From NCBI RefSeq assembly GCF_020329435.1, contig NZ_JAGKJK010000010.1, positions 291,239-355,238 of the forward strand: a stretch of 64,000 nucleotides of DNA, in the 5' to 3' direction. Position 1 is the stretch's first letter. Each line of letters starts with the position of its first letter. The stretch comes from Bradyrhizobium hereditatis (GTDB taxonomy: Bacteria > Pseudomonadota > Alphaproteobacteria > Rhizobiales > Xanthobacteraceae). Positions 16,314 through 23,870 of this stretch are shown piece by piece. The notes under the pieces are model-generated. The model was not told the DNA's origin, made no database searches, and was given only the letters and a program-made list of their open reading frames with translations. Both the position numbers and the translations under genes were made by a program.

Positions 16314-16334
16314 ACCGCCCTACCGCGTCCTGCC

Positions 16335-17387
16335 TTACTGTTGCTTTTCCCAGAATGACAGTAGCCCTTGCGAGGCCGAGCCTCCGATCACGCAGGGAAT
16401 GCCGACCGCGACTTGACCCAGCGCAGCCGCTGACACGCAGCCGAGCGCGACCGCGCCAACGCCGACTTGTCCCCAGAAGCTGAGATCACGGCGGCTATCG
16501 GAGCCCTTTGTCTTGAGTTCCTCCACGGCGGCCAGCGCATCCTTGCGAAGAGCTGCGATCTGAACCGTGTCCGCCGCTTCGACCACTTCCGCGAGCGGCG
16601 CCTTCACCGCCGCTGGCTGTCTGGCAAGTTCGCTGCGGAGATATTCGCGCAAGTTCGCGTCACGGATCGCGTAGCTCGCAAGCGTATAGCGCGCCATGCT
16701 TCCGACCGTCAGCTTGTCAACCGTATCGCGGCTCTTGCTCCATGGCAGCATCTGGACGATGCGTTGTATCGGCGCAAGCGAGCCGGTCGCAAAATAGTAG
16801 CCCCACAGCGTATCCAAGAGATCCTGGTTGCTCGCAAAAGTCAGCGTCGTGTTTAGCTTGCGTTCGTCCTTGGCGAAAGGATTCTTGGTGAAAGCCCCGC
16901 GCAGCTTGTCCATCATTCCGGGCTTCGTCTCCTCCAGCGGAATCTCGGTCAAGGTCGGCAACTTGCCCGTCAGGTAGCTGTCGATCATGACCCGCCGGCC
17001 CGGCATGCGTGGCGCGACCCGGCGCAGGACGTTTCTCCAGTCGGGCAACCCCGAATAGGCGATAGCCCGAACGATCACCCACTCGTCTTCCGGTCGAACG
17101 GGAAAGAAGCTGGCAACGAGCTGCTCGGCCTTGGCCGGGTTGGAGCCGATCGCGCCGGCGATAAAGCCGAGATAGATTCCGGCGTTCTCCGGCTCTTTGA
17201 ACGTCTGCGAATGAAGCAGCACACGCACAGCCGCCGGGACGTGGGCGTAATCTGGCTTGGCACGGTAGTTGTAGATCCATCGCTGGACCACGCCGAGCGA
17301 GGCGCTCGGATCGACCTCCGGCGCCTTCCCTGCATGCGCGGGCTGAATCAGCATGAGCGCGGCGACAACGAAAGCTGCATAACGCAT
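16335..17387 (-). CDS. secreted hypothetical protein with C-terminal hydrophobic segment
   Basis: A 350-residue protein with a signal peptide (MRYAAFVVAALMLIQPAHAG, cleavage after AHA). The mature region is helical and repeat-like, with FIAGAIGSNPAKAEQLVASF and YSGLPDWRNVLRRVAPRMPG in the first half and LWGYYFATGSLAPIQRIVQM in the second. A Gly/Ala-rich hydrophobic stretch near the end (VGVGAVALGCVSAAALGQVA) may be a membrane helix. No family is recognised. It is convergent with the regulator gene (21 bases) and divergent from bamA. Confidence 0.6.
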   Translation of the reverse strand: MRYAAFVVAALMLIQPAHAGKAPEVDPSASLGVVQRWIYNYRAKPDYAHVPAAVRVLLHSQTFKEPENAGIYLGFIAGAIGSNPAKAEQLVASFFPVRPEDEWVIVRAIAYSGLPDWRNVLRRVAPRMPGRRVMIDSYLTGKLPTLTEIPLEETKPGMMDKLRGAFTKNPFAKDERKLNTTLTFASNQDLLDTLWGYYFATGSLAPIQRIVQMLPWSKSRDTVDKLTVGSMARYTLASYAIRDANLREYLRSELARQPAAVKAPLAEVVEAADTVQIAALRKDALAAVEELKTKGSDSRRDLSFWGQVGVGAVALGCVSAAALGQVAVGIPCVIGGSASQGLLSFWEKQQ

Positions 17388-17614
17388 GTGATGCTCCTGC
17401 GAGCATCGACGCCTGCGCGGTCCCTGCGCGAGCGACCGAGGCTCTCTCTATGGCGAAGCATGAAGCGTGCATTGCGACAATTCTGAGAAAATCGACCTTA
17501 ACAAAAGACGGCAAAATTGCGGCATATCCGCCCGCAACTCACCTTATCCCAGACATTTTTTCGCCCCGCGTGGGCAATTCGATCTCGGTCACCAACTGGG
17601 AGTCCTGCAGGGAC

Positions 17615-19960
17615 GTGGAGATCAGACGCATCACGCAGCGCAACCGATCGCTTCGATCGGGGGTGGCCGTTTGCGGGCTTGCCGGCGCCCTTGGCTTGAC
17701 CTTCGTGACGCCCGCCGTCGCCGAAACCGCTGCGCCAACGCGAGGCTCGATCATCGTCGAAGGAAACCGCCGCGTCGACGCCGAAACCATCCGCTCCCAT
17801 TTTCGTCCGTCCTCCAACGGGCATTTCGACGAGGCCGCACGTGACGCCGCCTTGAAGGCGCTGATCGCAACGGGCCTGTTCGAAAAAGTCTCCATCGAAC
17901 GCGCCGGCGATCGGCTGGTCGTGCATCTGTCCGAAGCGCCAGTACTCGACCGCGTCGCTTTCGAAGGCAACAAGAAGGTCAAGGACGCCGACCTTGCCGC
18001 CGCCGTAGAGTCAAAGCCGCGCGGCTCGCTGCAGCGAGCTACTGTGCAGTCCGATGTCGGCCGGATCATCGAGACGTACCGACGTGCCGGCCGAGCCGAG
18101 GTTCGCGTCGATCCACAAATCATCGACCGCGGCAACGGCCGGGTCGATCTCATCTACGCCATCTCAGAAGAAGGAAAGACGCCGGTTCGGCAGATCAACT
18201 TCACGGGCAACAAGGCCTTCGGCGAACGCCAGCTCCGCGCCGTCATCAAGACATCCGCCACCCATATGCTGAGTTTTCTGACCGGCGGTAACGTCTACGA
18301 TCCCGACCGCGTCGCGCAAGACCAGGAGCAGCTACGACTTTACTATCGCAGCAAGGGTTATGCCGATGTCGACGTCGGACCGGCGAAGGTCGAGTATGAT
18401 CCTGCGACGAAAGGCTTCACGCTGAACTTCGCGATCGAGGAGGGTCCGCTCTATCACTTCCGGGAAGTCAGCGTCACCTGCAATATCCCGGGCATGGATT
18501 GCGACAAACTTCGCTCTCTCCCCACTGCCCGCCAAGGCGCAGTGTTCGACGGCAACGCGCTCGACAAGTCCACCGAGCTATTGGCGATCGAAATGGCAAA
18601 GCTCGGCTATCCCTTTGCCCAGGCGACCCCTCGCCTCACCCGCGATGCCGTCGCGCAGCGCGTCGACGTCGCATTCGTGATCGACCAGGGGTCTCGCGCC
18701 TACGTCGAACGGATCGAGATCCATGGCAATACCCGGACCCGCGACTACGTGATCCGGCGCGAATTCGACATCGCGGAGGGCGATCCCTACAACAAGACGT
18801 TGATCGACCGGGCCGAACGGCGCTTGAAGAATTTGAACTACTTCAAATCGGTCAAGATATCGAACAGGCCAGGCTCAGCACCGGACCACGTCATCCTCGA
18901 TATCGAGGCGGTCGACCAGCCGACCGGCGATTTCAACGTGGCCGGCGGCTACTCGACCGTCGACGGCGCGCTCGTCGAGGTCAAAGTGAGCGAGCGCAAT
19001 TTCTACGGCACTGGCAAGAATGTCCAGGCTTCCTTTACCCTCGGCCAGTACGCGCGCGGGATCAATTTGGCCGCATCCGAACCCTACTTCCTCGGCACCA
19101 AAGTCGCCGCCGGAATCGAACTCTTCGGGCGGCAAGCCGATGTCAGCAGCTACCAATCCTATGGCAGCACCACCTATGGCGCGAGGCTGCAGTTCGGCAC
19201 GCCTATTACCGAGCAAATCGGCGTGCAGTGGCGCTACTCGATCTACAATCAGAACATCACACTCTCGCCCAATAGTTCTGGCTTGACCTCGTCGCTTGCC
19301 GTCCGCGAGGCGGCCGCCGCTGGTCCGACCTGGGTCTCCGCTCCCGGCAGCACGGTGACTTACAGCACGCTGGACAATACAAAGAGCCCAACCAGCGGAA
19401 TCAGGTCGCAGCTCAGCCAGGATCTGGCGGGACTTGGCGGCGACGTAAAATTTCTGAAGACCACAGAAGACGTGCGCTACTATAAGTCGCTCAGCAGCGA
19501 CCTGGTCGGAATGGTGCGAGCCCAAGGCGGCTACGTCACTGGTTGGGGTGGTCAGCAGGTGCCTCTGATGAACAATTTCTTCGGTGGGCCGACCATGGTG
19601 CGCGGATTTGCCCCCAACGGATTCGGCCCACGCGATCTCACGCCCGGCACCACGATGGACAACGTCGGCGGCAGTGCCTTTTGGGCCACGACCGCCGAAT
19701 TGCAGAGCGCGATCCCCGGTATACCCAATGAATACGGCCTCAGGGCCACCGCCTTCGTCGATGCCGGAAGCGTGTTCCGCTACAGCGGATCAACGGCAGG
19801 ACTTCAGGTCGCCAACAAAAATGTCGTGCGCTCGTCGGTCGGGGCAGGCCTGACCTGGGCTTCGCCGTTCGGCGCCCTTACCGTCGACTACGCCATACCG
19901 CTGACCAAGGCGGCCTATGATGTGGTGCAGCCGATGCGATTCAGCGCTGGAGGCTTTTGA
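17615..19960 (+). CDS. bamA: BamA-type outer membrane assembly protein, orphan copy
   Basis: Start taken at the GTG at 17615, giving a basic N-terminus and signal peptide (GVAVCGLAGALGLTFVTPAV, AEA-type cleavage near VAET); a frame reaching 17450 would add 55 unlikely residues. Five POTRA domains follow to about residue 420 (GSIIVEGNRRVDAETIRSHF; VERIEIHGNTRTRDYVIRRE). The beta-barrel continues to the C-terminus with FFGGPTMVRGFAPNGFGPRD (the VRGF motif) and ends in Phe, the usual barrel-insertion signal. BamA inserts outer membrane proteins. The usual neighbours rseP, skp, lpxD and fabZ are absent, so this is likely an additional copy. The last 20 bases overlap the convergent gene. Confidence 0.85.
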   Translation: MEIRRITQRNRSLRSGVAVCGLAGALGLTFVTPAVAETAAPTRGSIIVEGNRRVDAETIRSHFRPSSNGHFDEAARDAALKALIATGLFEKVSIERAGDRLVVHLSEAPVLDRVAFEGNKKVKDADLAAAVESKPRGSLQRATVQSDVGRIIETYRRAGRAEVRVDPQIIDRGNGRVDLIYAISEEGKTPVRQINFTGNKAFGERQLRAVIKTSATHMLSFLTGGNVYDPDRVAQDQEQLRLYYRSKGYADVDVGPAKVEYDPATKGFTLNFAIEEGPLYHFREVSVTCNIPGMDCDKLRSLPTARQGAVFDGNALDKSTELLAIEMAKLGYPFAQATPRLTRDAVAQRVDVAFVIDQGSRAYVERIEIHGNTRTRDYVIRREFDIAEGDPYNKTLIDRAERRLKNLNYFKSVKISNRPGSAPDHVILDIEAVDQPTGDFNVAGGYSTVDGALVEVKVSERNFYGTGKNVQASFTLGQYARGINLAASEPYFLGTKVAAGIELFGRQADVSSYQSYGSTTYGARLQFGTPITEQIGVQWRYSIYNQNITLSPNSSGLTSSLAVREAAAAGPTWVSAPGSTVTYSTLDNTKSPTSGIRSQLSQDLAGLGGDVKFLKTTEDVRYYKSLSSDLVGMVRAQGGYVTGWGGQQVPLMNNFFGGPTMVRGFAPNGFGPRDLTPGTTMDNVGGSAFWATTAELQSAIPGIPNEYGLRATAFVDAGSVFRYSGSTAGLQVANKNVVRSSVGAGLTWASPFGALTVDYAIPLTKAAYDVVQPMRFSAGGF

Positions 19961-20516
19961 CGGGAACAGGATGCTCCGTCGCGAAGCCATACAGCAGCGC
20001 CAGCCGATCGAGGCACTCACGCAATCGTCTTGAAAAGTAGTCGTGCCATCGCTTGGTACGCAGTCCTCTCCGCTCGCCAACCTGCTCCATGGTCATGCCC
20101 TGAACCAGGACATCATGCACCAGCGCCGAGCCGTCTGCGCCCAGCTCGCGTTCAGCCCGGTTCAGCCGCAGCACGGCCTTGCGCTGCGCTTCGGTAATCG
20201 GTTCACGCCCCTGCCCGCCGTCGACATATTCACGGGTCGGATCGACGGCGCGCGGTCCGCGCTCGGCCTTCTCCCAGTCGCTCTGGAACGCGCGCCCCGC
20301 CTGAAACTGCGCTTCATCGATCTGACGATGGGAGTGCAACCGGGCGAGCGGGTCGTTGCGGATTGAACGCAGGGCAACGATCTTCTCGCCCGGGTCCAGC
20401 GCCAGGGGATTATCGACCTCGACGGTTGCGACTTCGGCATTGCGTGGCAAGTCGCGGGACCTTCGATCATGCGCCCTGGCGGGATCGTATGGCTTTCGGC
20501 GTTTGGCTCTCGGCAT
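19941..20516 (-). CDS. DUF6456-like helix-turn-helix protein
   Basis: A 191-residue basic protein starting MPRAKRRKPYDPARAHDRRS. The second half has FQAGRAFQSDWEKAERGPRA, ITEAQRKAVLRLNRAERELG and HDVLVQGMTMEQVGERRGLR, then a C-terminal helix. The layout matches the C-terminal DUF6456 region of rhizobial regulators, where the last helices form a helix-turn-helix (recall, moderate). It lies downstream of the gcrA-like gene and the 56-residue gene on the same strand, so it may be part of the module that the S24 repressor controls. The end overlaps the bamA stop by 20 bases. Confidence 0.55.
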   Translation of the reverse strand: MPRAKRRKPYDPARAHDRRSRDLPRNAEVATVEVDNPLALDPGEKIVALRSIRNDPLARLHSHRQIDEAQFQAGRAFQSDWEKAERGPRAVDPTREYVDGGQGREPITEAQRKAVLRLNRAERELGADGSALVHDVLVQGMTMEQVGERRGLRTKRWHDYFSRRLRECLDRLALLYGFATEHPVPVKSLQR

Positions 20517-20564
20517 CTCATGCACTCCTTGAAACCAGTGGAATTCGGGCTCGGACGAAACTTG

Positions 20565-20735
20565 CTAGTCGGCTGACGCGTGCAACATTTCCTGACGCAG
20601 CAAGTCGGACAATTCGTCCCGGCGGCTGCATTCCTCAGGTTGAAGGCCGATCAGCGCTCGCAGATGGGCGATCCGGTGACGGCGCGGCAGCCGTTTCAGC
20701 CTGTCGGCCAGGCATGTCAAACTACAGTTGTTCAT
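20565..20735 (-). CDS. 56-residue helical protein coupled to the gcrA-like gene
   Basis: The ATG at 20735 overlaps the TGA of the gcrA-like gene (ATGA, 20732-20735). The product is MNNCSLTCLADRLKRLPRRH, then IAHLRALIGLQPEECSRRDE and LSDLLRQEMLH. Charged helices and basic residues suggest a nucleic-acid or protein-binding accessory. A longer frame to 20858 would lie wholly inside gcrA and is not preferred. Function unknown. Confidence 0.55.
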   Translation of the reverse strand: MNNCSLTCLADRLKRLPRRHRIAHLRALIGLQPEECSRRDELSDLLRQEMLHASAD

Positions 20736-21271
20736 GCTGTCTCCACCAAACGGAGCAATGCGGTGCTCACGGCACGTTCGGACGGCACGATCGGCTCGCG
20801 GCTCAGGTGAAAATGAGGCGTGCAGTAGCTCGAACCCGGACGCTGCGGGTGCCCGCAAAACGTGATGGGCTCGCCCTCTTCATCGCCGCCGTAGGGATAA
20901 CGGCAGTCACTGCTCTCCAGTTCGATCAGAGAGAGATGCCGTGGCTCGATCGTCACGCAGCGGAGTTTGACCGGCTTGGTCTCCCTGAACGGCGGTATCG
21001 GCCAGGGAAGCGCGGGCGCCCTGAATTCGCTAGCGGGGGCTGCGATGGCCTGCGCATCTGCAGGCTTGGTCGGCATCGACGGGTGCTGACGATCGTCGGG
21101 TCCCAATCTTCCCAATCCCAGACGTCGGGCACGCCCGAGTGCAGCACTGCGCGAGTATGCGGTGTTAAATCGTGAATTGATGGCGCGCGCAGCTTCCGAG
21201 TAGCTCAGGCCTTTGGCAATAAATTCCCGCAGCGCGTCCGAGTGCTCGGGCGCCCAGTTCGACAGTTCCAT
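20732..21271 (-). CDS. gcrA: GcrA-family cell-cycle regulator
   Basis: A 179-residue protein of the GcrA family, which binds sigma-70 RNA polymerase and activates promoters bearing methylated GANTC sites in alphaproteobacteria. The N-terminal helix-turn-helix is visible (ALREFIAKGLSYSEAARAIN, then SRSAALGRARRLGL). A Pro/Ala linker follows, then the C-terminal domain with DCRYPYGGDEEGEPITFCGH and SSYCTPHFHLS. The opening (ELSNWAPEHSDALREFI) is more divergent than housekeeping GcrA, and the location beside a phage-type repressor suggests a paralogue of mobile origin. It is transcribed away from the repressor gene through a region that carries the putative operators. Confidence 0.75.
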   Translation of the reverse strand: MELSNWAPEHSDALREFIAKGLSYSEAARAINSRFNTAYSRSAALGRARRLGLGRLGPDDRQHPSMPTKPADAQAIAAPASEFRAPALPWPIPPFRETKPVKLRCVTIEPRHLSLIELESSDCRYPYGGDEEGEPITFCGHPQRPGSSYCTPHFHLSREPIVPSERAVSTALLRLVETA

Positions 21272-21318
21272 TCTTGTTTGTCCTTGCTCTTGTTAACGCC
21301 GCCCGACGTCGGCAATCT

Positions 21319-21393
21319 ATTTCGGATATTCCGAAATGAAAGTCAAGCTTGATTTCCGATAATCGTAATTGCTATGATTTCTGAAATTCGGAG
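21319..21393. promoter_or_regulatory. divergent promoter region with S24 repressor operator candidates
   Basis: Three copies of a TTCnG-N5-CnGAA pattern are present: TTCGG-ATATT-CCGAA (21321-21335, perfect, extended to ATTTCGGA-TAT-TCCGAAAT at 21319-21337), TTCCG-ATAAT-CGTAA (21354-21368) and TTCTG-AAATT-CGGAG (21379-21393). The rightward promoter reads TTGATT (21349-21354), 18 bases, TATGAT (21373-21378). Leftward, TTGACT occupies 21346-21341 on the minus strand with a less clear -10. The two -35 boxes lie back to back. The second operator sits in the rightward spacer and the third near the predicted transcript start, so binding would block the repressor's own promoter and that of gcrA. Confidence 0.6.
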
Positions 21394-21403
21394 AGATTCG
21401 GCC

Positions 21404-22042
21404 ATGCTGGATGTGAGATTGATCGAACGAGGCCTGGAAAAACCGGGCAAGACCAAGGGCGGATTGGCCGCCGCGATGGGCGTTCGCCCGGGCGCAGTTT
21501 CCGAAATCCTGTCGGGAATACGCCTGATAAAGGCATCCGAAATCGCGCCGATCATCGAATATCTCGAGCTGAACTCGGTGCCGATCATGGGACGTGTCGG
21601 CGCGGGCGCATCGATCGAGCCGGAACTCGAGCAGGTGCCGCCGGAAGGCCTTGGCGAGGTCGAATTGCCCTTCCCGATTGCCGAAGAGACCATCGCCTTC
21701 GAAGTATCCGGCGATTCCATGCTGCCGAAGTACGAGAATGGCGATATCATCGTGGTCTATCGCGAGCAGCGTCATCCGTTGTCGAGCTTCTACGGCGAGG
21801 AAGCCGCTGTCCGCCTGAAGACCGGCGAGCGTTACCTTAAGACGATCGAGCGGGGAAAATCGCCGACCATGGTCAATCTCACGAGTTTCAACGCCAAGCC
21901 GATCACGGGCGTCAAGCTGGAATGGATCGGCGAGATCTGCGTCACGCTGCCCAGAGGTCAGATCGAGCGATTGCGGAGCAAGGCCGCGGCGCGGGCGCGC
22001 AAGGCGGCAAGGACGACGGGCGGCCGAGCGTCGGACAAATAG
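21404..22042 (+). CDS. S24-family (CI/LexA-like) self-cleaving repressor
   Basis: A 212-residue repressor. The start is ATG 21404, with GGAGAG 8 bases upstream; the in-frame ATG at 21374 lies inside the predicted -10 box and has no ribosome site. Residues 1-55 are a helix-turn-helix (TKGGLAAAMGVRPGAVSEIL). A linker with GRVGAGASIEPE resembles the autocleavage site. The peptidase domain carries the nucleophile in FEVSGDSMLPKYENGD and a general-base Lys in the ERYLKTI segment. The tail is very basic. Such proteins repress phage or damage genes and cleave themselves when RecA is activated. Operators at its own promoter and ahead of 22211 suggest a small regulon. Confidence 0.8.
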   Translation: MLDVRLIERGLEKPGKTKGGLAAAMGVRPGAVSEILSGIRLIKASEIAPIIEYLELNSVPIMGRVGAGASIEPELEQVPPEGLGEVELPFPIAEETIAFEVSGDSMLPKYENGDIIVVYREQRHPLSSFYGEEAAVRLKTGERYLKTIERGKSPTMVNLTSFNAKPITGVKLEWIGEICVTLPRGQIERLRSKAAARARKAARTTGGRASDK

Positions 22043-22113
22043 CGTCCATTGCCGCGGTTTCCGGATCGACGATTCTGTTCATGCGAGGCACCAATACTTT
22101 AAGCCCGCCGCTC

Positions 22114-22194
22114 AATTCTGCTTTTCAGAATTTTTTCTTGACCTATTTCTGTTTTTCAGAAATACTGCGCCCATCGATTTTCTGGGACGCAGAA
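22114..22194 (+). promoter_or_regulatory. promoter with three phased repressor operators
   Basis: Three perfect inverted repeats of the TTCnG-N5-CnGAA type: TTCTG-CTTTT-CAGAA (22116-22130), TTCTG-TTTTT-CAGAA (22147-22161, extended to TATTTCTG...CAGAAATA) and TTCTG-GGACG-CAGAA (22180-22194). Centres are 31 and 33 bp apart, close to three helical turns. A promoter fits around the middle one: TTGACC (22138-22143), 17 bases, AATACT (22161-22166). The operator thus fills the promoter spacer. This is the classical arrangement of a cooperative phage-type repressor. Confidence 0.65.
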
Positions 22195-22210
22195 TGGACA
22201 GATCGCCAGC

Positions 22211-22486
22211 ATGCAGTATTTCGTCGTGATGATTGACTACGGCCGCCGCGGCCGAGAGGCCATCGTCGATCCGGAAGTCACCAGGCGCGAGGTGGTCTCC
22301 CGGGTCGCGTCGGGCGAATACAGGAATATCAGCTTCATCCATGAGATCGCAGATTACTCGGTCGAGGACGTCACTGCCGAGATTCTCGGCGAGGCGACTC
22401 TGCCCGACATCGGCGCGACCGGTGCCGATCTGCGAGCCAGCCATTTCGATCACATTCGCGACCTGCGCAAGCACGAGCAGGCCTGA
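22211..22486 (+). CDS. small protein, predicted target of the S24 repressor
   Basis: A 91-residue acidic protein: MQYFVVMIDYGRRGREAIVD, then VVSRVASGEYRNISFIHEIA and LPDIGATGADLRASHFDHIR. No membrane helix or known motif. It has alternating beta and helix segments and may be a small cytosolic ligand-binding or antirepressor-like protein; that is a guess. Its only evident promoter carries three repressor operators, so it should be off in normal growth and induced when the repressor is cleaved. Similar short proteins occur in Bradyrhizobium genomes (recall). Confidence 0.55.
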   Translation: MQYFVVMIDYGRRGREAIVDPEVTRREVVSRVASGEYRNISFIHEIADYSVEDVTAEILGEATLPDIGATGADLRASHFDHIRDLRKHEQA

Positions 22487-22640
22487 GCCTCTCACCTCTC
22501 AAAAGATTGTGATTGATGAGCGGCTGTAATAGCCGACAGCCCGCTTAAATATTCTTCACGTAAAGTCTATTCGGACGGTGCGGACAATCGCGATATCGTT
22601 GCGATTCGATTCCTCGGACCTGCAAAGTTCTTAACTCTCA

Positions 22641-23828
22641 ATGTATCTGTCAATGAAGGCTGAGCTCGCTGCGCGCGACGGCGATCTCCGACTCTGTCTC
22701 CTGCTTGGTATCGCGGCGTGGTTTCTTTTTCTGGATCACGTTCCGCACAATGCGGTCAGCCTGCTGACCATGCGCAATTTCGGGTTCAGTGGCGCCACTG
22801 ACCTGTTCGTGTTCATTGGCGGCTATACTGCCGCAATTCTCTACGGAAGGATGATGCTGGAGCGCGGGTTCGTCGTGACGGCAACCCGCATCTTCAAGCG
22901 GCTGTGGCAGCTTTATGCCGCTTATATCGTCCTGTTCGTGATCTACATCGATCTGATCGGATATGTCGCGCGCAAATCCCGCGCATCCGAACTGATTGGC
23001 GAATTCAACGTGACGGGGATCGTCGATCATACAATCCGAACTCTGATTCATGGCCTGCTGCTGCAGGCGAAGCCGCTCAATCTCGATGTACTACAACTAT
23101 TCATCGTGCTGTTGGCGATCTTCCCGCTTGTTCTGGTCGGGATGGTGCGGCGGCCGAATATCACGATGGCGGGGTCGATCGGCCTCTACACCGCGGCCTG
23201 CCATTTCGACTGGAATCTGTCGTCGTTTCCGGATGGAAAGTGGTACCTCAATCCGTTCTGCTGGCAACTCCTGTTCGTATTCGGCGCCTGGCTGGCATTG
23301 AGCGGCGCGAATCAAATGCGCGCGCTGCGTACCCTTCAGGAATTCGTGATCCTCCGCGCCGTCGCCTGGTTATACCTCCTCTTTGCTCTGGCCGTGACGG
23401 TGGCAGGGAAATTTCCTCAGGGTGGTCTCGTCCCGGATCTGCTGCGCGATGTGTTTCTACCCGACGATAAGGAAAATCTCGCCCCGCACAGGGTGCTTCA
23501 CTTTCTCGCGCTGGCGTTTCTCTTTGCCTACCTGGTGCCGCGGGACTGGCGCGGATTCCGATGGTCGGCATTGCAGCCGATCATCAAATGCGGCCAGGAA
23601 TGGTTGGCTGTATTCTGCGCCGGCGTGTTTCTTTCGTTTGCCGGACACCTCGTGCTGATCACAGGACCCGATTCACTTGTCTTGCACATCCTGGTGAGCA
23701 TCGCCGGAATCTCGATCATGACGGCCGTCGCTTACTATGTGTCCTGGTCAAAAAGGCAGGATCACAAGCCCGCGCTTAAGACCCATGCAATGACGGGACT
23801 GCCGGAGCAAGGCCGGTTCGCGAAGTAA
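22641..23828 (+). CDS. opgC: OpgC-family membrane protein (glucan succinyl/acyl transferase)
   Basis: A 395-residue membrane protein with about ten hydrophobic helices. The OpgC signature at the N-terminus is clear: LRLCLLLGIAAWFLFLDHVP, then HNAVSLLTMRNFGFSGATDL and FVFIGGYTAA. OpgC adds succinyl groups to osmoregulated periplasmic glucans. Here it would act on the cyclic beta-glucans of rhizobia, changing their charge. Further family features include ASELIGEFNV and LNLDVLQLFIVLLA. The tail (residues 370-395) is cytosolic and basic. No glucan synthase is adjacent. The gene is convergent with the GH3 gene. Confidence 0.8.
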   Translation: MYLSMKAELAARDGDLRLCLLLGIAAWFLFLDHVPHNAVSLLTMRNFGFSGATDLFVFIGGYTAAILYGRMMLERGFVVTATRIFKRLWQLYAAYIVLFVIYIDLIGYVARKSRASELIGEFNVTGIVDHTIRTLIHGLLLQAKPLNLDVLQLFIVLLAIFPLVLVGMVRRPNITMAGSIGLYTAACHFDWNLSSFPDGKWYLNPFCWQLLFVFGAWLALSGANQMRALRTLQEFVILRAVAWLYLLFALAVTVAGKFPQGGLVPDLLRDVFLPDDKENLAPHRVLHFLALAFLFAYLVPRDWRGFRWSALQPIIKCGQEWLAVFCAGVFLSFAGHLVLITGPDSLVLHILVSIAGISIMTAVAYYVSWSKRQDHKPALKTHAMTGLPEQGRFAK

Positions 23829-23870
23829 TTGCGCGGGATCGCCTCCACGCCCCCCATCCCGGCCGTACTC

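Noticed and set aside
21296..21404. LexA-type SOS box (GTTC-N7-GTTC) at the S24 repressor
   Set aside because: I looked for the alphaproteobacterial direct repeat and did not find it; the sites present are inverted repeats of another type.
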